This document shows positions 46,925 to 64,000 of a DNA stretch of 64,000 nt, piece after piece. The first letter of the stretch is position 1. Every line of letters begins with the position of its first letter. The notes beneath the pieces were generated by a model, which worked only from the letters and a program-made list of their open reading frames with translations, ran no database searches and was not told the DNA's origin. The translations under genes and the position numbers were made by a program. Source of the DNA: Bryum argenteum (Eukaryota > Streptophyta > Bryopsida > Bryales > Bryaceae); NCBI GenBank assembly GCA_037043015.1, contig CM073322.1:31491864-31555863 (forward strand), written 5' to 3'.

Positions 46925-49900
46925 CTAGGTAGACGGTGTAGTACCATTAAAGTGCTGATCACACTCATTAGCCTCAAAATCTATAAACTTAAGCACACTA
47001 TTGTTATAACGTCGACGTGGAGTGTCAGACAAAATAGGAGATGGAGCTTGAACAAACTCTTGAGCAAGACGCTCAGCGTACGATGGTAGCGTGAATGTTG
47101 ATGGAGGGCTCTTATAGAGATGAGCGTTGCGAGTCAATCGCTCCTTCAGACCTGCGATCCTAAAAGTACAAAGAAAGTCAGTACTACAGTTTTGTACGTG
47201 CGTAAGTTTAAATCGATAAAGAGAATAAAAGATGGTATTACACACCAATGAACTTTCGTGGCTTCTTCACGACCGGTTCGTCCGAGTCATAATCCGCGGG
47301 AGGGGCCGATTCTCCACTTTTTTCATCACCGGGAGGACCATTCTTGTATTCCGCTAGTACTCCATCAAAGATTTCTTCGTCCGGTTCCATAGCGATGAGG
47401 TGTCGGTTGGAGCGCGCACAAGCAATCACAGATGCACCTATAAAATCAAAAGCACACGTTAGAATTGCGAAATGTATAAACAAATTCTAACGTAATGATT
47501 ACGGAAACATTACCTGTACTTGCGCTCCAGTCGAATACAATACCTCCATCGTCAGTGAGACAATCGACGAAACATTGAATGAAGGAGGGGTCCTTCTCCC
47601 GTGAGCCTCGCCACGGCGTACCGTCGGGACGATAACGCAATGTTTCTTTCTCTGCAAAGTTACAGAGGTGGTCTTCTTCATCAGGTACGATTGCCACACC
47701 CGCGTATGCGTGTGACAGTTGCCGAGTTTGGAACTTCGAAACATACCCTTTACGAACATAGACTTTGATATGGAAGCAGTGAGTCTGTAAAACACAAGTA
47801 CAAATATGTTAACATATAAGCATAGAAGGCAATTACCATGAATTGAGAAATTGAAAATTTGATTTTGATTCGTACCTCTTTCGGTTTGGGAACGGTAGAG
47901 GCCATAGGGAGGGGATTATATCCCCACCAGTCTCGAACAAGACGAAAACTATATGTTGCAGACTCAGAATCGAGAGTACGCTCGATTCTACGACATTTGG
48001 GATGCATCAGAAGAATGGCTCCAACGTCTGTCAAATGATACGCGGCAAACACGAAGAGGCTCTCAAAGTAGGTTTTGTCCCGCGGTTCCAGGATGGAATT
48101 TCATTGGAGACACACCCGACAGGCAAGTTCTCGGGAGCATCCGCAAAAATGAGATCAATCCTGGATGCTTGGGTTCATACTCCATCGCTGTACACGGGTA
48201 CCTACGGTCTTTGCCAATCTGAGGTACAAGTAAATAATTAGAAAGTGGTTAATTGATTCACGAGTACAAAACGTAATTAGGCAGATTAATAATGACGAGT
48301 GTATGAAATTATACCTTCTTGATGTGCTCGACAATATCAAGGATTTGCGAATCCCATTTAGCAGTCTTCGACGACTGATGAACCAAATCTCCAATGTTGC
48401 CCTTCTCGAGATACATTGGCAGAGTGACTGAAATTTTTGATGATGAGCTGCTACCAATGTGATTTGGTTTCGGAAGAGGACGTTTGGCGAATACTGGCTG
48501 GCTGAGGCGACGCGGAGACTGTTGAGAGTTGTGGTCAACGGTGAAGGATTGAGGAGGGGACCCTGCATTCGTAAGTCCACCTGTTGAAAGTTGAGTCAAT
48601 CTTGCACTGCGTCGACGTGCATTGTTTGTCGCACCATCCCCAGAAGCTTCGAGTCGATCAAGATCTTCAGCGCCGCAATGTCTTCTTGGAGCGGAGCAAT
48701 ATCTTGATTCTTGCACAAGATCTACAACAAAGCTCAAGAATAAAGATTGCGTCGCCTCCCCGCTTGCACGAGGCTTGGGCACTGCGACCGGTGAAGAAGG
48801 AGAAGTGATCGGATCGAGATCAAGATCGCGTAATGGAGAGGTCGTCATCGTCATCGTCGTCAATCTCCATCGGTTCGTAGTCACCGGGTTTAAAGCAAGG
48901 TTCAAGAAGATGCTTCTCCTCTTTGTGCACATAGTTGTCGCCGCACTCAAGGAACCATCCACCGGTCGTCAATTGGGAGTTGGTAAACCGCTCTTGTTGG
49001 GGAGGGAGAAAAAGTCATGGGGATCATTCGTCATCGCAACGTCTTGAACTCCATTGAACGGAGAACGAAGCTAATGCTCCCTTGGCAACGAGCTCTTGCT
49101 TTAAGTACCTACAAAAAATAAACACAATAGATAAGGAAAATTGAAGACGTTGAAGTTCCACATTCTTCAATATTTGAAAGGAAAAGAAATACATACCGGA
49201 ATAGAAGTCGCTTAATTGTAGCTTTGCCTCCGATAATCTTATGGAGATCCGAGCCTTTGATGAATTTTGGAGTTGCATTTGGAGCAAGATAGTTCCCGAA
49301 TGCCTTCTCCCATAAGAGCAACCGCCACTTCTCGATGTACGCGGATGGCTTTAGGACAACACTAGACCACTGAATGTTGAGGTTCTCGTTATCCACCAGA
49401 TTCTGCAATTCACTTTCAAGTGATTGCTCAAGCTGAGAATACAGGAAAGAAGTTAGTATCTAAAGTAACATAAAAACTCAAATTTTGTAATCAGAGATAC
49501 GAAAATGCAAGTTACCTGAGCCCAAAGAGAAGCACGATGTAAGAATGAAACCAACGCTTTATCTTTCATAGGGCGTTCTTCAGGGAAGCGAAACGATCGT
49601 CGAACATCGTCTGATGAGTTCCACCATTGGAGCCACTTTCCCTTGAAATCGAAGTGTACATTAGTTGTGGCCACCATTTGTAAGCGATCGATTGTCATAT
49701 CGGGTTTCAGGTTCTTGCTGTAATGAGAATTGATCTGCACATCACAAACACAGTTTTGATTAGAGCAGTAGAACGTAGAGAGACTTAGAGTGTCAGAAAT
49801 CGAAGAACCCATCCTGCAGTACCTCTCTCGCGAAGACCTTCCCGAGTTTAATATTGGCCACATCGACCATTTTATCGAAATTCTTGCCACGAATTAGTTT

Positions 49901-51267
49901 GATTTCAGCCTTGATTGCGTTATCCATGGCACTCCATACTCCCGGTCCTGTTTGTTTATCTTTTGGAACCGTGGCGTAGTACGTAGCTTCAGCGTCGTCG
50001 GATATTTTTGCTAACCTCCTCTATATAACAACCGAATGTAAAATGAGAAGTTGTTTTAGATAAATTTAAAGAAAAGGAGTCAAGCACATATGAAGTGAAC
50101 GTACCGCGTATAGAAATTTCACAAAAACGTCTATTGTGACACGATACCACGTCTCCTTTTTGGCTTTGGCGTTCTTACAGATCTTGTAATCCTCTGGAGA
50201 AATGAGGTCCTTGAAATCTTCGAGTTTCAACTTCCCAAATTTCCTCATGCGTTGGAGTTTCGCACACAAACTGTCTTCGACGTGATCGTGTTCAGTGGAC
50301 CTACAACACAAAATGAAACATTAGAGAAATTGTATATGTCAAAATTATGAAGGAAATAATTTTTAAAAAATGCGACATTCACTTACCAGTTGATGTTGTT
50401 CATAGCATCGAGGAGGAGATTGCTCTCTCCACGGGCATCAAGTAGGATGCAATCAACCGAAATGTACCAGGAGGGCTCATTCTTGTGATATCTCTCAATA
50501 TGACGCATTCAGGCTGTAACCCGGTGGTTACCTTCGTAGACATAGAAATATTTGTCACAAAGGTCACGAAGATCCGGATCAGCTCGCAATGTACTCTCGA
50601 ACTCTTCATTCGCGGCTTTCCAAAGCGGGTTCTTCCAAAGTTCGTCTTCAGTGTCAACAAATTTTTCCCGGCCTTTTCTGTCAAAGGGAGACACGTACAT
50701 TACCCGATCACCTTCGCGGTATCCTTTGGTGAACTCATTCTCCAGTTTTCGGACGTCTTGTTCAGAGATCGGTCGGACCTTCGGATAACAAACGAGGCGA
50801 CAAAGAGGAATTAGCATACGAGACTTCTTAACAGGTTTGTAGCGTAACCTGTTAATGATTGCAATCGAATCACTCTTGTGGAGCATTCGCATCTCATTCG
50901 CACTCCAGTCGGGGTCCTTGTTCTGAAGATGCGTGGGCATGTGAATGCTTGCAACGTTGACACCTTTAGGCAAAGTAGATTCTTCATCATCCGAGAGGGA
51001 TTGATGTCCATCATGGTCTTCCGTTGGAAGATGAATAACAGCAGCTTCATGAGGATTGTCACTTGTAACTGCATTCCATTCGCCATCGAGAGGTTGGCGA
51101 TCTGTTTTTGAAGGACTCTCTTGCGGATCTCCACTTCTCAAATCATCAACAAGTCTCACACTATGAAGTATGAGTTCATCTCCGTCGGAAACTACGGTTT
51201 GTGGAGGATTATGATGATGCGGATTGACTTCTTCATCTTGAATGAGATGGACTTGAGCAATGCTCAT
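46925..51267 (-). pseudogene. Ten-exon gene: ParB-like domain plus permuted N4/N6-type DNA methyltransferase-like domain, decayed
   Basis: Exons (minus): 51267-50387, 50300-50105, 50020-49823, 49734-49516, 49432-49197, 49108-48315, 48218-47876, 47784-47514, 47437-47246 and 47151-46925, with GT-AG borders and matching phases. Exon 1 has an acidic start, then IPLCRL, P-VR and FYVYEGNHRVTA (codons 241-252), the ParB fold pattern ending in the GxHR-like box. Exon 7 reads DLIFADAPENLPVG, in the place of the DPPY motif IV. It continues TDVGAILLMHP. Exons 8-9 end CLTDDGGIVFDWSASTG then ASVIACARSNRHLIAMEPD, the place of motif I (DPFxGSGTT) at the C-terminal side, as in beta-class N4/N6 methylases. 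Both catalytic motifs are altered. Codon 253 is TGA, and exons 6 and 7 change frame several times, so it is a pseudogene or very divergent. Confidence 0.6.
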
Positions 51268-51412
51268 CTGAAAATCCACGAAATGAAATACAACACACCA
51301 CAATAAGCATAAGATAGTGTAAAATGAATAATAATATATAAAAAAGAGTACATCATCTTTTTGTAACTTAGTATATGATAAACATATCATGTAGTGTTTC
51401 AACAAAACTAAA

Positions 51413-51719
51413 GAGATTGCATCTTTGCGGAGAGTCGCGGAGAACGTCTAGGAGCAAGTCTAGCAGATTCCATTTCTTGGATACGACGAGCTCTCGCCTC
51501 AATCTTTTTAATTCACATGTTTACTGCGAACCGATCAACGTCACTACGTGAAGTGCGACGGACAGGTGAGGTAGGAGGTGGAGTATTGGGTATCGAAGTC
51601 AATGCTATAACTAATCGACGGGACTCTACTATAGCCAACACATGATCTCTCAAAACGGAGAGGTCGCTCTCTGCATCAGAGTCCTCATCTGTATGATCTC
51701 CTTCTCGCTTTAAACGATC
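51413..51719 (-). pseudogene. Last exon of an upstream gene, cut off by the satellite array
   Basis: The acceptor TTTTTGCAG|GATCG at 51720 opens DRLKREGDHTDEDSDAESD and TPPPTSPVRRTSRSD. An in-frame TGA lies at 51513-51515, after which the same frame continues with IEARARRIQEMESARLAPRR to a TAG at 51413. Earlier exons would lie where the satellite now is. It could also be a 5' exon of the ParB-like gene. Function unknown. Confidence 0.4.
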
Positions 51720-52377
51720 CTGCAAAAACCCAGCAACCCGAAGAATTAAATACCATACGACGAGAAACAAAATTAAAAACACTTTACTTAATGAATCTTC
51801 CTTGAACTCACAAAACAAATTCAGAAAAATCGTAAGTCACGGCAAATGAAGTCAAGACCCAGTGCACAAGCTAGCCATGCCCGAATTCTCAAGCATCGAC
51901 ACCAAGAACCCCATCTTATGTGAAGCTGCATCCCCAAGCAAACAGCTTTCAGGAGGCTCGGAGTCTTGCTGAATGTCACGAGGACCATCACGGGAGATAC
52001 TTAAAAGGGGCCAGCATCCCCGAACTTAACATGCACAGCCCGCATAAATCAGGCACCCAAAATTTGAAAAACAAATGGCAAGTCGACACCAAGATCAGCA
52101 TGACCACCGTGGAAATGGCAATCCTATTCCCTTCAGCTCGATGCATCGTCAGAGCTCGGAGGTTCGAGGCTCGAGGATTGTCACGAAACGCACCCAACGC
52201 TGGAGAAGGGCAGCTCCGAGCTTCCAGCTCGCAAGCTCTCGCAGCAACGCTGGTTCCGAGGTGGGCTTGAGGGGCACTTACCAGAAAAGAGCCAGCATCC
52301 CCGTCCCACGTTGCACATGACGAATCAAGCAAGCACGCAAAATTTGGAAAAAAAAAATGAGATTGTCGGACAAGTGT

Positions 52378-52401
52378 CAGACTTGCGTCGACGCAAGTCT
52401 G
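52378..52401. repeat. 24-bp perfect palindrome in a satellite unit
   Basis: CAGACTTGCGTC followed by its exact reverse complement. Identical copies lie at 54141-54164, 54576-54599 and 55446-55469. The unit near 55008-55035 has a changed but still symmetric form (GACTTGCGTCG, CGC, CGACGCAAGTC). Confidence 0.93.
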
Positions 52402-52637
52402 GCACCCGTCCGATCAAACCTCGAATTCAAATCCACAGTTGACCACAAAATCATCCGAGGACTTGTCAAAATGGCGTAACAACACGGGAATGCATCCTGC
52501 TTGAGCGGGCTCAGCCTCGAGCTTTCTTGCCCGCCCGTTTCGAACGCGTCTTGCCCAGCCCCGAATTCCAACCACCGACTCAGCATCATCCGAGCTCAGA
52601 GGCACGAGGATTGTCACGAGGACGCAGCCAACGTTGG

Positions 52638-53960
52638 TGTCACATCCCTTTGAAAAGGATCCCCGAACACCATGGTGAGCCAAGAGGACCCCGGCAGTGA
52701 CGTCCCGGGCTTGGCAAGAGACAAGGTGAAGTGACTAAGGGGAGTCCCGAGCAAACAGCACGCAATGGCGTCGTGCTCGGCACGAACTTGGTGGTGTGCT
52801 TTACATGGTTGGAAACCTTGTTTAAGCACGCACCCATAGGTCCAAAGAACGCGCGATTTGGAGTTGTGAGTCATGAGATATGGCTCTCCAAAGTTGGAGC
52901 GCGTTCCGGGACACTCCGGGACTCGGGAGTGTTACCTTTCGGGACTCAAAATGTCGTCCTTCTTGGATGGCGGCATGTTGCATGTCTTTGGAAAGCTCTA
53001 GACAAGAGCTTTCCAAAATGCTAAGGCTCGTGAGGAGCAAAGCAATGCTTTGGGAGATATGGCTCTCCAAAGCACCGGGACTTCGGGACTCCGGGACTGC
53101 TGCCTCCCGGGACTCCCGAATGTTCAGAGGAGCATAGCTCCCACATAGAAGCTCCGATTGGGACAAGTGAGGAGTTTATCGACATCTACTCAAAGAGTAG
53201 ATGTCGAAAATGGGCTCGCACGTCCCATTTGGATAACTGAGCTACAAGTTAGCCCGAGAAGAAGATACGGCCCGTTTTTGAGGCTAAGGCAAAAACGGGT
53301 GGTCTTCCAAAACAAAAGTGTGTCACGGAAGGCCCCTCAACACAAGAGGGGGGGGCCTACCGAAGACTCCAGAGAGTACTATGAGGAGGGGTGGTCTCCC
53401 TCCTCACTTCCACATGGTGCCGAGGAGAGCCGGGGTGGCTCTAAGGGGTGAGGCTTGGGATGGAGCCTCACTCCCGCACCTTGGGCACTATGGGATGCTT
53501 GTGGTGTGCATCCCGAAACATTGGGTTGGAAAAGTGTCCCGCTCCAAACTAGTCCCCGTGAAAAGTAGTGCCGGTTTCCGGTAATGTCCCGAATGGAGAG
53601 TGTAGACATGAATGGAAGGGGACTAGTGGGCATTTGGACAATATGCAAGGGCGGTTAGCTCCGGGGGTGAGTAGTGCCACCCTTGGGAGCTTGGACATGT
53701 GTGGAAGGCCGCCCCGTGCCACCAAGTGGCATGCCCATGTGTTTTGTGGGAATTCCGGTTTACGGGTTCCGGGTAATGGGTTGGGGGAGTCAAGGTGGGT
53801 TGGACACCTTGACTAGAAATGGTGCTAACATTGTGTGTGCTTGGCATGTGCAGTGTTAGCTAAGTTGTGGCCGGTTGCTACCAACAAAGTAAGCCGTGAT
53901 TCCGCTACCAAGTAAGGCTCACTTGAAGAAAAAGAGTTGGGAGTAATTAGGGCCGCGACA
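52638..53960. mobile_element. Solo LTR of an LTR retrotransposon, 1323 bp
   Basis: Begins TGTCACATCCC and ends GGGCCGCGACA, so TG...CA with a TGTC/GACA inverted end. It is flanked by the 5-bp duplication GTTGG (52633-52637 and 53961-53965). It splits one satellite unit cleanly: removing LTR plus one duplication restores the 435-bp spacing exactly. No coding part is left. Superfamily unknown (Ty3 or Copia). The perfect duplication suggests moderate age at most. Confidence 0.88.
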
Positions 53961-55523
53961 GTTGGAGAGGGGCACCTCCGAGCCTCCAGCTCGCAAGCTC
54001 TCGCACAAAGGCTGGTTCCGAGGTGGGCTTGACGGGCACTTAGCAGGCAGGAGCCAGCATCCCCATCCCATGCGGCACATGACGAATCAAGCAAGCACGC
54101 AAAATTTGACATAAAAAAACTGAGATTGTCGGACAAGTGTCAGACTTGCGTCGACGCAAGTCTGGCACCCGTCCGATCAAACCTCGAATTCAAATCCACA
54201 GGTTACCACAAAATCATCCGACGACTTGTCAAAATAGCGTTACAACACGCGAATGCATCTTGCTTGAGCGGGCTCAGCCTCGAGCTTCCTTGCCCGCCCG
54301 TTTCAAAGGCGTCTTGCCCAGCCCCGAATTCCAACCACCGACTCAGCATCTTCCGAGCTCAGAGGCACGAGGATTGTCACGAGGACGCAGCCAACGCTGG
54401 AGAGGGGCACCTCCGAGCCTCCAACTCGCAAGGTCTCTCACAAAGGCTGGTTCCGAGGTGGGCTTGACGGGCACTTAGCAGGCAGGAGCCAGCATCCCCA
54501 TCCCATGCTGCACATGACGAATCAAGCAAGCACGCAAAATTTGGAAAAAAAAAACTGAGATTGTCGGACAAGTGTCAGACTTGCGTCGACGCAAGTCTGG
54601 CACCCGTCCGATCAAACCTCGAATTCAAATCCACAGGTTGACCACAAAATCATCCGAGGACTTGTCAAAATGGCGTAACAACACGGGAATGCATCCCGCT
54701 GAGCGGGCTCACCTCGAGCTTCCTTGCCCGCCCGTTTGAACGCGTCTTGCCCAGCCCCGAATTCCAAACCACCGACGCAAAGATCTTCCGAGCTCGAGGC
54801 ACGAGGATTGTCACGAGGACGCAGCCCAACGCCGGAGAGGGGCGCCTCCGAGCCTCCACTCGCAAGCTCGCGCACAAAGGTCGGTTCCGAGGTGGGCTTG
54901 ACGGGCACTTAGCGGCGCAGAGCCAAGATCCCCGTCCCATGCCGCACATGACGAATCAAGCAAGCACGCAAAATTTGACAAAAAAATCGAGATTGTCGGA
55001 CAAGTGTCGACTTGCGTCGCGCCGACGCAAGTCCGCACCCGTCCAATCAAACCTCGCATTCAAATCCACAGTTGACCACAAAATCATCCGAGGACTTGTC
55101 AAAATGGCGTTACAACACGGGAATGCATCCTGCTTGAGCGGGCTCTGCCTCGAGCTTCCTTGCCCGCCCGTTTCAAAGGCGTCTTGCCCAGCCCCGAATT
55201 CCAACCACCGACTCAGCATCATCCGAGCTCAGAGGCACGAGGATTGTCACGAGGACGCCGCCAACGTTGGAGAGGGGCAGCTCCGAGCCTCCAGCTCGCA
55301 AGCTCTCTCACAAAGGCTGGTTCCGAGGTGGGCTTGACGGGCACTTAGCAGGCAGGAGCCAGCATCCCCATCCCATGCTGCACATGACGAATCAAGCAAG
55401 CACGCAAAATTTGGAAAAAAAAAACTGAGATTGTCGGACAAGTGTCAGACTTGCGTCGACGCAAGTCTGGCACCCGTCTGATCAAACCTCGCATTCAAAT
55501 CCACAGTTGACCAAAAAATTATC

Positions 55524-64000
<8,477 letters not shown>

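Larger units (their letters stand above)
51950..55523. repeat. Satellite array, unit about 435 bp, interrupted by a solo LTR
   Basis: Four clear units plus degenerate or partial ones at both ends. Matching landmarks lie at 52378, 54141, 54576, about 55010 and 55446, giving spacings of 435 bp once the solo LTR is removed. Units share GACGAATCAAGCAAGCACGC, CTTGCCCGCCCGTTT and GGTTCCGAGGTGGGCTTGA. The first unit (51.95-52.2 kb) is strongly diverged. Open frames across the array repeat with the unit and are not genes. The array ends where the second Ty3/gypsy element inserted, so it may continue beyond it. Confidence 0.92.

Noticed and set aside
51988-55441. Many similar open frames of 60-115 codons on both strands
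   Set aside because: They recur with the 435-bp satellite unit and change with it; there is no start context or protein family. They are products of the repeat.

Overview
This is nuclear DNA of a land plant. The genes carry GT-AG introns. Two are plant-type pectin methylesterases and one is a SUVR-type SET-domain gene. The retroelements are non-chromoviral Ty3/gypsy elements with an Athila/Tat-like primer binding site. Several multi-copy protein families here (a SWIM-finger MULE-like transposase, a coiled-coil/RING-like protein, a family with SDGCAGQFK and HGKG motifs) remind me of bryophyte or lycophyte proteomes. A non-seed plant, perhaps a liverwort or moss, is therefore my guess, but it is not proven.

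Layout. (1) 0.4-15 kb: two apparently intact five-exon pectin methylesterase genes lie on the minus strand, with introns in identical phases. About 10.7 kb separates them, filled with short TTAA-flanked inverted-repeat elements and small tandem repeats. (2) 15-20 kb: a 9-bp minisatellite, two more TTAA elements that share one target site, and a G-rich stretch. (3) 20-30.6 kb: a GC-rich, broken Ty3/gypsy element. Its pol region runs directly into a coiled-coil/RING-like gene (30.7-32.0 kb). (4) 33-35.4 kb: a SUVR-like histone methyltransferase gene that looks broken, followed by an 82-bp tandem repeat. (5) 36.7-51.7 kb: an accessory block. It holds a 5'-truncated gene of the SDGCAGQFK family, a decayed MULE-like SWIM transposase gene, an intact-looking two-exon gene for a 238-residue acidic protein, and a decayed ten-exon gene. 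That last gene joins a ParB-like domain to a permuted N4/N6-type DNA methyltransferase-like domain. Two arrays of a GAGCG(G/T) heptamer mark apparent insertion borders in this block. (6) 51.9-55.5 kb: a 435-bp satellite array whose units carry a 24-bp palindrome, interrupted by a clean solo LTR. (7) 55.5-64 kb: a Ty3/gypsy element inserted into the satellite, with a complete 5' LTR and a gag-pol that runs off the window.

The most unusual content is the ParB-plus-methyltransferase gene at 46.9-51.3 kb, an architecture familiar from phages and bacteria but not from plant chromosomes. The second is the family of at least seven TTAA-flanked elements with CCCYTAA ends, which look like non-autonomous piggyBac-type elements; that superfamily is rarely reported in plants. 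All calls come from reading the sequence; no database search was possible.
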